Below are positions 25,279 through 33,952 of a stretch of 64,000 nucleotides of DNA, one piece after another. The position numbers and the translations under genes are program-made. Position 1 is the first letter of the stretch. The number at the start of each line of letters is the position of its first letter. This DNA comes from Cytobacillus firmus (GTDB lineage Bacteria > Bacillota > Bacilli > Bacillales > Cytobacillaceae). The stretch covers positions 706,001 to 770,000 of the forward strand of contig NZ_CP098323.1 of NCBI RefSeq assembly GCF_023657595.1, written 5' to 3'. Below the pieces are notes generated by a model. The model was not told where the DNA came from, did no database searches, and was given only the letters and a program-made list of their open reading frames with translations.

Positions 25279-26049
25279 TTATTCAACGATATTTTTTTCA
25301 ATGACAAGTGACAGGCTTTCAGCCATCTCCTGATAAGTGGCATCATTTGGATGGAAGATGTCACTGGAAAGATCGCGTTTGGCATCTGTGACCAGATTGA
25401 AAGTATCTACTATTTGAACTCTGTATTTCAAGCCTAATGTCCGGGCAGATTCATTCCATTTTTGGATGACGGAATCAAATGAATCCCCATTGGGCGATTG
25501 CTTGAAAGGATTGTAAAGTCCCATATAGACGATAACGGCATTCGGATTGGTTTCGCGAATGCTTTTGAATGTCTTCTCCAGATTCGGAATTTCGGTGTTC
25601 ACGATGCCCAGTGCGGTTTCCTCTGAATATTTCTCCAGGATCTCCCCGCTATTAAAAAGGTTATTGCCACCAATGGTGATGGAGATTATTTTGGCTTCTT
25701 TAAGCGATCTCTGGACTTCCTTTTGTTCCAGCTGTGTCAGCAAATCCTCCATTCTGGCGCCGCGCACTCCAAGGTTTTGAAAGCGATCAACCATCTTCTT
25801 TTCTTTCAGCTCTTTTCCAGCAAGCGAGACAAAACCCTCTCCTTTTGAGGAACCGACACCCCTTGTTAATGAATCTCCAAGGGCGACATAGGCATCGCCA
25901 GGTGTGGCAGGTTTATCTTCTGTTTTCTCTAAAATTTTTCCTCGGGGCGGGCTGGTAACATCCATATAGGCACTGGCAAGTCCATATCCAAACAGAACTG
26001 TCAGAGCAAGGGATAGGGTGAAAAATAACGGCCACATCCATTTTTTCAT
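25279..26049 (-). CDS. SGNH/GDSL hydrolase, membrane anchored (YpmR-like)
   Basis: The 256 residues include an N-terminal signal anchor (WPLFFTLSLALTVLFGYGLA) and the four GDSL blocks: GDSLTRG (Ser), G in NLGVRGARMEDL, GGNNLF (Asn) and DIFHPND (Asp and His). It is expected to be an extracytoplasmic esterase or lipase, similar to YpmR of Bacillus subtilis. AAGGAGAGGTC precedes the ATG. It is divergent from the ABC transporter operon. Confidence 0.86.
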   Translation of the reverse strand: MKKWMWPLFFTLSLALTVLFGYGLASAYMDVTSPPRGKILEKTEDKPATPGDAYVALGDSLTRGVGSSKGEGFVSLAGKELKEKKMVDRFQNLGVRGARMEDLLTQLEQKEVQRSLKEAKIISITIGGNNLFNSGEILEKYSEETALGIVNTEIPNLEKTFKSIRETNPNAVIVYMGLYNPFKQSPNGDSFDSVIQKWNESARTLGLKYRVQIVDTFNLVTDAKRDLSSDIFHPNDATYQEMAESLSLVIEKNIVE

Positions 26050-26156
26050 GTTTTGACCTCTCCTTCTAAAGTGATTGTACCAATTTTTTTCTCAAATGGA
26101 GTACTCAAAAGAGTTAATGTTCGAAAATTTAGTTAGAATAGAACAGGGGTGATGCT

Positions 26157-27083
26157 ATGAGTGTAAAACCAACAGTACAATTAGAAAATGTAACGAAAAT
26201 CATTGGAAAGAAAACGATTATTAATAATATATCATTTGACATTTATCCAGGCGAAGTCTTTGGATTCCTCGGTCCGAATGGCGCCGGGAAAACCACTACG
26301 ATCCGGATGCTTGTCGGGCTCATTAAGCCAACGTCCGGAAAGATTCACATCTGCGGATTCGATGTGAGAAAGCAATTCGTTCAGGCGATGCAGCGCCTTG
26401 GTTCCATCGTCGAAAATCCGGAGCTGTATAAGTATTTAAGCGGCCGTGAAAATCTGCAGATGTTTGCCCGGATGCTGGCAGATGTAGATGAAGAACGGAT
26501 ACAGGAGGTCATTGATCTGGTCGATCTGACTGCGCGAATTGATGATCAGGTGCGGACCTATTCTTTAGGGATGCGGCAGCGGCTTGGAATCGCACAGGCA
26601 TTGTTGGGCCGGCCGGATGTGCTGATACTGGATGAACCCACGAATGGACTGGACCCGATGGGAATCAAGGATCTTCGCCAATTTATCAGAAATCTGGTCG
26701 ATGAAACGGGTCTTTCGGTTCTCGTATCCAGCCATATTTTAAGTGAAATCGAGTTGCTGGCAGATCGAGTGGCTATTATGAGCCATGGAGAAATCGTAAA
26801 GGTCGGCAGTGTGAGCGATCTGGTTGGTGCACTGTCCTCCGGTGTGGACTGGAGAGTCAGTGATTCTTTCCGTGCGCTTGATATTTTACAGGAGTCCCCG
26901 CATGTCCAGGCGGCAGAACTGTACGATGACCATACGATACATACGCTGATGGATGAAAGCAAAACCTCAATCCTGAATGAAGCCCTAATGAAAGCGGGCA
27001 TTGATGTATGGACGATTGAAAGGAAAGTGCAGACCTTGGAGGATCTATTTATCAGTTTGACAGGAGGCGATCATATTGTCTAA
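26157..27083 (+). CDS. ABC transporter ATP-binding protein (BcrA/YhcH-like)
   Basis: The 308-residue ATPase has Walker A GPNGAGKTTT, the ABC signature YSLGMRQRLGIA, Walker B VLILDEPTNGLDP and the H-loop SSHILSE. The C-terminal extension of about 80 residues is typical of the ATPases that pair with ABC-2 permeases, such as bacitracin-type exporters. The gene overlaps the permease by 8 bp. No adjacent two-component or GntR regulator was seen. Confidence 0.9.
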   Translation: MSVKPTVQLENVTKIIGKKTIINNISFDIYPGEVFGFLGPNGAGKTTTIRMLVGLIKPTSGKIHICGFDVRKQFVQAMQRLGSIVENPELYKYLSGRENLQMFARMLADVDEERIQEVIDLVDLTARIDDQVRTYSLGMRQRLGIAQALLGRPDVLILDEPTNGLDPMGIKDLRQFIRNLVDETGLSVLVSSHILSEIELLADRVAIMSHGEIVKVGSVSDLVGALSSGVDWRVSDSFRALDILQESPHVQAAELYDDHTIHTLMDESKTSILNEALMKAGIDVWTIERKVQTLEDLFISLTGGDHIV

Positions 27084-28074
27084 TCCGAATATGGTTGGCC
27101 TGATTCGCAATGAAGTGATGAAGATTGCTTCCAAAAAACGCCTCGCGGTTGTCGGCGTTATATTAGTCATTCTGGTGTCGATGTTTACATACGCCCAATA
27201 CCGGGAGATACAGGAGAAAATCGAAAAGCAGGGCACTCTGGACTGGCGGGTGGAGCTTCAGCAGGAAATTGTCGACCGGCAAAATCGGCTGGCATCGAGC
27301 GGAATTCAGGACGAGTTCAGACAGTTCCTCGAATTTGATCTGAAGCAAAAGCAGTATTATCTGGACAACGATATCAACCCGAACTATCCTGGAGCCCCTA
27401 CGTTTATCCGCATCTTTTTATCGCAGGGAGTCACACTTGTCCTGCCGTTATTCATTATCATTATCATGGCAGACATTGTGAGCGGGGAATACAATGATGG
27501 CACGATCAAAACATTACTGTCCCGGCCGGTTAAGCGGTGGCGGATCCTGATGGCAAAATGGCTGACGGTGCTGCTGTATACCTCCATGCTAATGGCGGTT
27601 ACGGTGATCGTCTGTTATGGGGTTTCAGGGATCGTCCTCGGATATGACGGCTGGACGGCCCCTATTTTAACAGGCTTTCAAGCTTCTGCTTCCGGTGAGT
27701 TTTCAACGGAATACATCCATACCCTGCCGATGTGGGAATACCTGCTGATGTCAGCCGGGCTTGCGTGGGTGGTAACAGCGGTCGTTGGAACAATAAGCCT
27801 GATGATCTCCGTCCTGGTGAAAAATACAGCAACGGGGATTGGGGCCATGATGGCTGTGTTAATCGCAGGCACTCTGCTGTCTTCCATCGGCTCAAGCTGG
27901 ACGAGCTCCAAATACCTGGTGAACTTGAACTTTGATCTCATTAACTACCTGGAAGGCCAGGCTCCACCGATTGAAGGGATGTCCCTGCCGTTTTCACTGA
28001 CGGTGCTTGGGGTTTGGACGGCAGGCTGCCTGGCTGTGGCTTTTTGGAATTTTACTCAGAAGGATATGTATTAA
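27076..28074 (+). CDS. ABC-2 type permease
   Basis: The 332-residue protein has six membrane segments, with a large external or loop region between TM1 (about 22-40) and TM2 (about 118-140), and the ABC-2 block ADIVSGEYNDGTIKTLLSRPVKRWRILMAKWL. A TTG start follows GGAGG at 8 bp and overlaps the ATPase gene. The pair forms an exporter, and the substrate (antibiotic, lipid or other) cannot be named from sequence. Confidence 0.87.
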   Translation: MSNPNMVGLIRNEVMKIASKKRLAVVGVILVILVSMFTYAQYREIQEKIEKQGTLDWRVELQQEIVDRQNRLASSGIQDEFRQFLEFDLKQKQYYLDNDINPNYPGAPTFIRIFLSQGVTLVLPLFIIIIMADIVSGEYNDGTIKTLLSRPVKRWRILMAKWLTVLLYTSMLMAVTVIVCYGVSGIVLGYDGWTAPILTGFQASASGEFSTEYIHTLPMWEYLLMSAGLAWVVTAVVGTISLMISVLVKNTATGIGAMMAVLIAGTLLSSIGSSWTSSKYLVNLNFDLINYLEGQAPPIEGMSLPFSLTVLGVWTAGCLAVAFWNFTQKDMY

Positions 28075-28120
28075 AATTGGTTAATTAACTGCTTTAGACA
28101 AGAGTACTAATTATTAAAAT

Positions 28121-28147
28121 GAGCCCTCATATTTTGAGGGCTTTATA
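28121..28147 (+). terminator. Terminator after the ABC exporter operon
   Basis: AGCCCTCA-TATTT-TGAGGGCT with a short T-rich tail. Confidence 0.65.
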
Positions 28148-28172
28148 CTTGTGTTCCAGGCATGGCAACTAA

Positions 28173-29735
28173 TTAATTCCAAAAATCCAAAATCCATTTT
28201 TTTAAATCTACAATCCGCAGCTGATCGATACTTTTATTGGTTCCTGTAACAATGATGGGGACTAGTGAATCCTCTTTATGCATTGAACCATGGGCACCGC
28301 CGCCGGAATGTTCAGGTGAACTTTCTCCAATGAATTCAAATCCGGGTTTTGCATCAACAACAATAAATTCACCTTCCTGAGACTGCATAGCTCCATATAA
28401 CCTTGCTAATCCATCAGGATAATCCTCATAATGAATATTCTTGTCCTTTAAGGATAAATCGAGAATGGAGGTATTCCCTTTTATAGTCCAGGCTTGATTG
28501 TAAATATCCTTATAGGTTCCACCTGGTTTAAAAATAAAGGATCCCTTATGATCTCCAGATATCACATGTATCATCTCTTTTTCTTTCCATGCAATCCAGG
28601 CAATCCGAGGGTCAGTTTGCAATTTTCCTGCGATATTTTTTACAGAAACACTCTCGTTAATTTTATAGATATAGGCCATCCGTTCATTTGCTGTAATGAC
28701 AATTTCATCGTCTTTTGAAACAGGCTTCCCGAGCTTTAAAATTCTGTATTTAGAAAGGTTTTCTTGTAAATCTATTAGCGCTTCTTTTTTTCGTTCATTG
28801 ACAGACGACTGATTACTGTCTCCAATGATAACCCAAATGTTGTTATTTAGGGCATCTTCCCATTTTGGAAAAATATTTAGGACCTCCTGGAGATGTTTAT
28901 CAAGTTTTTCAATTCCTTTTGTTGTATCTGGCCCTTTCCTATGTACAGTAAAGTCATTTTCTGAGATGTACAGGATTGTAAATTCAGGAAGAATATTTTT
29001 TTCCAAAAGATATTTTAATTCTTGAACCGCGAAGGCATCATTAAGTCCTATACGATTGACAATGTGATTATTCTTTGTGTTCTGGCGTATAAATGCACCT
29101 AAAGACAGTATTTTTGGTCCAAGTGTTTCATATTCCTCAGGCAGATTGCTCACTTTTGTTATCAACTTTGGAACTTTAAGGGTATGATGATAATTTCCCC
29201 GATAAATAAATGCGTTAATGGATGCTGAATCTTTTTTCATATTGTATAAATCTTCATGTATAGATCTTACATTTGGACTGAGATCTACATTATTATATTG
29301 ATGCATGATATTATCAGCAAATCCGGAAACCCCGAGTTTCATAATTTCAAACATACCATTTCCATAAGTGTTGATTTGCTTCTCATTATTATCAAACCAA
29401 ACAAGTCCAGGAATCTTACTTTGATCCGGGTAAGCACCAGTTATTAGAGAGCTGTCGATTGTAACCGACATGGTTGGATAGGAACTTACTAAATTTTTAC
29501 TATATTGACCGTGTTTTAAAAAGAAGGCAAGAGCAGGAGCTTTCTTCTCCTGGATAGCCTTCTTTAACGGCTCATTCATAAGTGAATCAATAACAAGAAG
29601 TATAATTTTAGGTGAAGACTGACTTTCTGTTTGAATAACAGATACTTTCATTTCCTGTTCATCTGCTTTATTTCCACAGCTGGTGCAGCCTATTACAAGA
29701 ATAGATATGCTAATAATAAGAAGCAAACGAGTCAA
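28173..29735 (-). CDS. Alkaline phosphatase superfamily lipoprotein (type I phosphodiesterase/nucleotide pyrophosphatase-like)
   Basis: The 520-residue lipoprotein has a lipobox near VIGC (Cys 17; a second cysteine follows at 20). Metal-ligand motifs of the superfamily are visible: IILLVIDSL (Asp), YPTMSVTIDSSLITG (Thr nucleophile), ISENDFTVHRKGP (Asp and His), IIGDSNQS (Asp; the adjacent His of the usual SDHG is replaced) and GGGAHGSMH (His). The missing His in the fourth block is a departure to check. It faces the cell exterior. The gene stands alone between convergent and unassigned regions. Confidence 0.8.
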   Translation of the reverse strand: MTRLLLIISISILVIGCTSCGNKADEQEMKVSVIQTESQSSPKIILLVIDSLMNEPLKKAIQEKKAPALAFFLKHGQYSKNLVSSYPTMSVTIDSSLITGAYPDQSKIPGLVWFDNNEKQINTYGNGMFEIMKLGVSGFADNIMHQYNNVDLSPNVRSIHEDLYNMKKDSASINAFIYRGNYHHTLKVPKLITKVSNLPEEYETLGPKILSLGAFIRQNTKNNHIVNRIGLNDAFAVQELKYLLEKNILPEFTILYISENDFTVHRKGPDTTKGIEKLDKHLQEVLNIFPKWEDALNNNIWVIIGDSNQSSVNERKKEALIDLQENLSKYRILKLGKPVSKDDEIVITANERMAYIYKINESVSVKNIAGKLQTDPRIAWIAWKEKEMIHVISGDHKGSFIFKPGGTYKDIYNQAWTIKGNTSILDLSLKDKNIHYEDYPDGLARLYGAMQSQEGEFIVVDAKPGFEFIGESSPEHSGGGAHGSMHKEDSLVPIIVTGTNKSIDQLRIVDLKKWILDFWN

Positions 29736-30220
29736 TAAAATTCACCTGCTCTTTGAAATAGTTCTAATTAGGATTTTGACCTCTGTTATTTTATTAATTA
29801 TCAATCGAAATAAGGCTTGAAGTATGATGTGACGTAAGAAAGGAGAGGACAGGACAGCAAAGATAGTCCCTCCTTTATTCTGCAAAATTATCTGGCTCAG
29901 CCGCATGAAATTTGGAAACGCAGAAAAAGAATGGACTAACGGCATGATTACTTAAAGAAGGACTGCAAAAGCGGCCACCTTGACAAAGTTTCAATATACG
30001 TTTACAAGTGGAAGGCCAAATGCCCGCTTTGGAATGAGAGGTATCTCCCAAGTAAAATTTATAAAATACGAGGTTTAGTCTGATCGACCATTATAGCGCC
30101 GTTATCTTGAGTAACAAACCGAATCTCGTAATTTTCATTTACAAGACTGTATATATTGAGCAACACTGATAGGAAAAGTGTATTTCGAGTGAAATAAACC
30201 AATGACATTACTATTGTTTA
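29736..30220. other. Region of 485 bp with only weak coding signal
   Basis: There is a minus-strand frame of 49 codons at 30059-30208 (listed separately) and a longer frame at 29742-29945 with poor composition and no ribosome binding site. AAAGCGG/CCGCTTT arms about 55 bp apart (29970-30034) could form a long-range stem. No promoter or known RNA was identified. Confidence 0.4.
30059..30208 (-). CDS. Possible small protein or gene remnant, 49 aa
   Basis: The frame gives MSLVYFTRNTLFLSVLLNIY and then SLVNENYEIRFVTQDNGAIM ending VDQTKPRIL. The second half has codon use and composition of real protein, but no ribosome binding site is visible before the ATG, so it may be the tail of a decayed gene. 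Confidence 0.25.
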   Translation of the reverse strand: MSLVYFTRNTLFLSVLLNIYSLVNENYEIRFVTQDNGAIMVDQTKPRIL

Positions 30221-30262
30221 AAAAATAAGCCCTCCCTTTGGCAAGAGTGGGGCTTATTTTGT
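30221..30262. terminator. Bidirectional terminator of the small acidic lipoprotein gene
   Basis: AAAATAAGCCC and GGGCTTATTTT form an 11-bp stem with T runs on either strand. Confidence 0.85.
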
Positions 30263-30267
30263 TAGAA

Positions 30268-30543
30268 CTAGCTTTCTGGGTTTACATCATTTTCGTCTAC
30301 TCCATCACCGTCTGGATCTTCGAATGGCTCTTCTATGTCTTCCTCAAGTTCTTCCCCGGGGTTATTCCCTGTATCTGGATCCTGTTCTTCTTCAGGAGCT
30401 GGATTCGGCTCTGTTTGCTCTTCATGATCTCCATTTTGATCTACTTCAGGAGGAGGCGGTTCTTGATCACCATTAAAGTTACAACCAACTAACATAGAAG
30501 AAAGGAATATACCCGATAGTATGAGAAGCAGTTTTTTACCCAT
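30268..30543 (-). CDS. Small acidic, proline-rich lipoprotein
   Basis: The 91-residue product has a lipoprotein signal (LLLILSGIFLSSMLVGC) followed by a low-complexity tail rich in Glu, Asp, Pro and Asn, ending with DPDGDGVDENDVNPES, which looks like a calcium-binding DxDxDG element. ATG 30543 is chosen because GGGGG lies seven bases upstream; the frame reaches TTG 30549. Probably a surface-tethered disordered protein, role unknown. Confidence 0.65.
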   Translation of the reverse strand: MGKKLLLILSGIFLSSMLVGCNFNGDQEPPPPEVDQNGDHEEQTEPNPAPEEEQDPDTGNNPGEELEEDIEEPFEDPDGDGVDENDVNPES

Positions 30544-31060
30544 GTTCAATCCCCCTTTCTTACTCTAAATTAGATCTTTAAGAACTTGGCTTATTTTTTC
30601 CACATGCCAATAAATTATGAGGATTTTTTCAACAAAAAGTTAGAGAAGTTTTACTCATTAAGGATTATTCTTGAAAAACCCTAAATAATTTAAGTATAGA
30701 ATTTCTGAAGTAAGTAAAACAAAAATAAAGACACCCCCAAATTAAAATTTGAAGGTATCCAACTTAGAAAGGAGCATGAATAAAATGCTTTCATGCATAA
30801 GTAAGTTGCCCATTTAGGGTTTAATATATTCTAATATTTATTGGAATCTGTTTCTAATTTAATGTCTATCTCATCTCAACATACAAATTGACGGAGATTT
30901 TTTTAGGCTATAATCTCTCTCCCGAAACATAATTCCGGTAATGAATGATCCTTATAAAGTCGGCTCTTTTTGGACAAAAGGGAGATTAGTTAAATAAGAA
31001 TGAAACCTTCAGTTGATATTCCGTAAAAAATATATAGATTATTAATTTGGGGGAAGGTAA
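30544..31060. other. Noncoding region of 517 bp with a terminator-like hairpin and a minicistron-like signal
   Basis: On the minus strand a hairpin at about 30729-30760 (arms around CAAATT/AATTTG) is followed by a T-rich tail at 30711-30728. On the plus strand AAAGGAG at 30768 precedes two close ATGs that open 10-14 codons, overlapping a GCATGAA/TTCATGC stem. No larger gene follows directly; the methyltransferase starts 250 bp later. Confidence 0.4.
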
Positions 31061-31507
31061 ATGATTCAAAAATGGTTGGGTAATCAATTAAAACAACCTA
31101 AGGGACCATTATCTAAATGGATTGGACTATATATGCAAAGAGGTAACAATTCAATAAATTGCTGGACTGCTGATTTAATAGAAATTAAAGAGAATGATGT
31201 ACTTTTAGAGGTCGGAATTGGCAATGGGTCTACTATAAATCGCATTGTTAATAATACAAAAGTTGGCAAAGTTTTCGGAATAGATTTATCTAAAGAAATG
31301 ATTAAGGAAGCAGAAAAACTAAATAAGAAACAAATAGAAGATGGAATTGTTGAACTTCATAAAGGAAACATTATCTCCCTGCCTTACACTGATTCTATCT
31401 TTGATAAGGTTTTTTCAATTCATACTTTCTATTTTTGGCCTGACATTAATCAAGGATGTTCAGTGGTTCACAGAGTTTTAAAACCAGGTGGAAAACTATT
31501 GGCTTAA
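31061..31507 (+). pseudogene. Class I SAM-dependent methyltransferase, truncated at the C-terminus
   Basis: Motif I (LLEVGIGNGSTINRI), motif II (VFGIDLSKEMIKEAEKL) and the post-motif region (LKPGGKLLA) are clear. The frame then stops at residue 148, whereas related methyltransferases continue about 50 residues through strands 6 and 7. The stop falls exactly where a minus-strand coding remnant ends, so a rearrangement junction is likely. GGGGGAAGG precedes the start. It is probably inactive. Confidence 0.75.
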
Positions 31508-31593
31508 AGCTCACACTTACAGGTTAAGCCGTCTTCATTTTTCATATAGGACTCGAACTGGTCCGGATCTTTCCAGGTAAAGTTAAGCTTTTC
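31504..31593 (-). pseudogene. Possible C-terminal gene remnant
   Basis: The minus frame reads KLNFTWKDPDQFESYMKNED then GLTCKCEL and a stop, with protein-like composition, and is closed upstream by a stop. It meets the truncated methyltransferase end to end. I cannot name the family. Confidence 0.25.
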
Positions 31594-31678
31594 TTAAGCT
31601 TGGTGACTTTACAGCCTCTGGAGTGCAAGGAAATAGAAACAAAGAATCATATAGAAACCCGATTTATAAAGAGTCTGC

Positions 31679-32449
31679 TTAACTTGTGCGTGTGTTGTAC
31701 TCCTTTAATATCGATGTGACGATGTGCCTGGAATCCCACTCGCCGCGTGAAAATTTTACGATCAGGTATTTTTTTGGAAACAGCTTTTGACAGATCTCGT
31801 CAGCGGGATTCCCTTCTTTATACAAAGAGAGTACTTCATCCCGGATGGACAGCAAATAGTCCAGTTTTCGCTGGAGGGCTGTGCGTCCATTTTCTACAAA
31901 GCCTGCGTGGCTGCAGAATACATCTTCAAAGTCATAGGTTAGAACGCGTTCAAGGGAGCGGATAATTTCCGGAATGCTTTCTTCTGCTAAAGCCACCTTG
32001 GTCTTCTCACTGACAAATAAATCCCCCGTAAACAGCTGGCCGGTTTCCCTGTTTAAAAAGGCTTTATGATCGAAAGCATGGCCGGGAGTGTCGAATACAT
32101 CCCATAGTGCTTTTCGGGAGGAAAAGGAATCCGGCATCGCCTGGGCGTGATATGGCTTCCTTTTGCCCCAAAAAAACTGTCTGTATAAGGGGTAATCAGC
32201 CCTCTTTTCACAGGAAGGAATGGATGTTTTGTTTAGATAGATAGGGAGTTTCTTCGTTTTTTCAGCATATGCCGCACAGCCGGAATGGTCTTCATGAAAA
32301 TGGGTGATCATGATCTGATCATAGTCTGCTTCATCCATGAAGGGTTCAAAAAATTTATGGAGAGACTGTGCCCCAGTGTCGATTAAGACTCCATCCGTTA
32401 AATAGCTGTGCACGTTTAAGGAAACACCCTGAAACTTTATTTGGGCCAT
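31679..32449 (-). CDS. Metallo-beta-lactamase fold hydrolase
   Basis: The 256-residue protein has the di-zinc motif ITHFHEDHSG (HxHxDH), the third histidine in TPGHAFDH, the bridging Asp in LFTGDLFVSE and the last His in VFCSHAGF. A helical C-terminal region follows. The substrate is unknown; the group includes thioesterases and lactonases. The ribosome binding site is poor, so expression may depend on the upstream PPOX gene on the same strand, about 95 bp away. Confidence 0.87.
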   Translation of the reverse strand: MAQIKFQGVSLNVHSYLTDGVLIDTGAQSLHKFFEPFMDEADYDQIMITHFHEDHSGCAAYAEKTKKLPIYLNKTSIPSCEKRADYPLYRQFFWGKRKPYHAQAMPDSFSSRKALWDVFDTPGHAFDHKAFLNRETGQLFTGDLFVSEKTKVALAEESIPEIIRSLERVLTYDFEDVFCSHAGFVENGRTALQRKLDYLLSIRDEVLSLYKEGNPADEICQKLFPKKYLIVKFSRGEWDSRHIVTSILKEYNTRTS

Positions 32450-32543
32450 TCAGATAGGAAACGCCGTTTTTCTCTCCAGCTGATGCTTTCTTTTTAACCA
32501 GCAAACCTGCTCAGCTCCTTTTTTCTGTGCCGTCTATTTTCCC

Positions 32544-33182
32544 TTAATACAATCTGTTCTTATAACTTTCCTGAAGATCCTTCGCCACTTGTTCAGCGGT
32601 TTGATTCGGCAGGTTTGTATGGGCTGCCAGCATAGCAGGGGCGGAAGGAAGGGATTCTTTCGCAGGCCATGACTCCCCGTTCCATAATCCCGATCGGATC
32701 AATGCTTTTGCACAATGGATAAAGCATTCCTCTGCTTCTACTAAAATGCCAAATAACGGAGTGCGTCCATTGGCTATACTCATTTCTAAGAGCTCCGGGT
32801 CACGGCATATGTATGCTTTACCATTAATTCTTAGCGTTTCACCAAGCCCTGGTATGAGAAAAAGAAGACCAATATTGGGGTTTTCGATAAGATTATGTGC
32901 GGTATCCATTCTTCGATTCCCCGGCCGTTCCGGAATAAATAGATGCTGCTTATCAAGAATTGTCACAAACCCGGGGGAATCCCCCCTTGGAGAAACATCA
33001 CATTTCCCGGCTGCATTTGAAGTGGACATCGTTAAAAAAGGCGACTTGGAAATAAAGTCAATGCAGTGCTCATCGATGAAAGAGATGACTTTGCCGGCGG
33101 CACGCGCACTGGGCTGGCCGATTTCCTCCCGAAAAAACGCAAATTCTTCTTTTGTGGTTATGATATTTTTAAATGTATTCAT
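32544..33182 (-). CDS. FMN-dependent PPOX-type flavoprotein (MSMEG_1061-like)
   Basis: The 212-residue protein contains a pyridoxamine 5'-phosphate oxidase-like split barrel. Characteristic blocks are FLTMSTSNAAGKCDVSPRGDSPGFV, IPERPGNRRMDTAHNLIENPNIGLLFLIPG and ECFIHCAKALIRSGLW, which match the MSMEG_1061 subgroup. AAAGGAG precedes the ATG. Reaction unknown. Confidence 0.87.
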   Translation of the reverse strand: MNTFKNIITTKEEFAFFREEIGQPSARAAGKVISFIDEHCIDFISKSPFLTMSTSNAAGKCDVSPRGDSPGFVTILDKQHLFIPERPGNRRMDTAHNLIENPNIGLLFLIPGLGETLRINGKAYICRDPELLEMSIANGRTPLFGILVEAEECFIHCAKALIRSGLWNGESWPAKESLPSAPAMLAAHTNLPNQTAEQVAKDLQESYKNRLY

Positions 33183-33204
33183 GAGTATCTCCTTTTCATC
33201 TAAG

Positions 33205-33390
33205 CTATTTTTCTATCTCCGCTGATGTCTTTACAAGCCGGAACACAACATAATAGATTCCGCTAAGTCCGGCTATCCCCAGCACGATAAGGAAAGGCAT
33301 TTTTTCGGCAAATAGGATTCCAATCACAAATAGCGCAAGGCAAATGAGGATGGCAAACAGGCTTAGAAATATTCTTTTATTCTTACTCAA
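33205..33390 (-). CDS. Small membrane protein, 61 aa
   Basis: A TTG at 33390 opens MSKNKRIFLSLFAILICLAL, two membrane helices, ending RLVKTSAEIEK. The frame is open upstream to 33558, but that part overlaps the divergent plus-strand gene and lacks protein-like composition. The ribosome binding site (AAAGCGGTG) is modest. It lies 22 bp upstream of the PPOX gene and may be its operon partner. Confidence 0.5.
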   Translation of the reverse strand: MSKNKRIFLSLFAILICLALFVIGILFAEKMPFLIVLGIAGLSGIYYVVFRLVKTSAEIEK

Positions 33391-33445
33391 TATTTTCACC
33401 GCTTTCCTTTTAAAATGGGGCAAATACTTAAATGGAGGTAGTGGT

Positions 33446-33604
33446 ATGGACTTTGCTGCGGACGTATTCTGGCTGGTTTTCGTTATTCTTTCTTTATGTT
33501 TATTCCTATTTGTTGTTATTAAACAGCACGAAATCAAGAAAGAGCAGGAATATATCATAAAGCTGAATCATGAGATTCTGGATCGCCTTAGGGATCCTAA
33601 GTAA
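33446..33604 (+). CDS. Small single-pass membrane protein, 52 aa
   Basis: ATG 33446 has TGGAGG upstream and gives MDFAADVFWLVFVILSLCLF, a membrane helix, followed by a basic and acidic helical tail (KQHEIKKEQEYIIKLNHEIL). Not recognised. It is divergent from the 61-residue membrane protein gene, 55 bp apart. Confidence 0.5.
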   Translation: MDFAADVFWLVFVILSLCLFLFVVIKQHEIKKEQEYIIKLNHEILDRLRDPK

Positions 33605-33669
33605 TATGTTAACATAAATATCCAATTAAAGGGTGTTTTGGTAAAAGGAATCTGCAGAGGTAGGGGATT

Positions 33670-33824
33670 TTGCAAATAGACTGAGAGGATTTGCAAATAG
33701 AACGCTGATCCTGCAAATAGAAAAGCTTTTTTTGCAAACAGAATATCAATCTGCAAATAGATGGAGAGGACTTGCAATTAGAAAGGCTGATTCTGCAAAT
33801 AGAATTTTAAAACTTGCAAATAGA
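33670..33824 (+). repeat. TGCAAATAG repeat array, first block (8 units)
   Basis: Units start at 33671, 33692, 33712, 33733, 33752, 33773, 33794 and 33815, giving spacings of 21, 20, 21, 19, 21, 21 and 21 bp. The conserved core is TGCAAATAGA; the spacer of about 11 bp varies but reuses a few sequences (CTGAGAGGA, ACGCTGATCC, AAAGCTTTTT). No gene is plausible in any frame. Confidence 0.85.
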
Positions 33825-33882
33825 CCACCAGCCCATCTGCTGCTGTCTGCCTTTTTTAGCAGTGCCCTTTAAATAGTATGGG

Positions 33883-33919
33883 AAACCCGGCTTCCTTGGT
33901 GGAGCCGGGTTTTCTTTTT
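33883..33919 (+). terminator. Terminator between the two repeat blocks
   Basis: AACCCGGCT and AGCCGGGTT form a 9-bp GC-rich stem followed by TTTCTTTTT. It could end transcripts entering from the 52-residue membrane protein gene. Confidence 0.85.
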
Positions 33920-33934
33920 GGCAGACTGCTGGCC

Positions 33935-33945
33935 GGGGGGGGGGG
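33935..33945 (+). repeat. Run of 11 G
   Basis: A homopolymer of about 11 G follows GGCC just before the second repeat block. Its length is a likely slippage or sequencing-error site. Confidence 0.8.
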
Positions 33946-33952
33946 AAGGGAT

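Noticed and set aside
29742-29945. 67-codon minus-strand frame
   Set aside because: It has no ribosome binding site and biased, non-coding-like composition.
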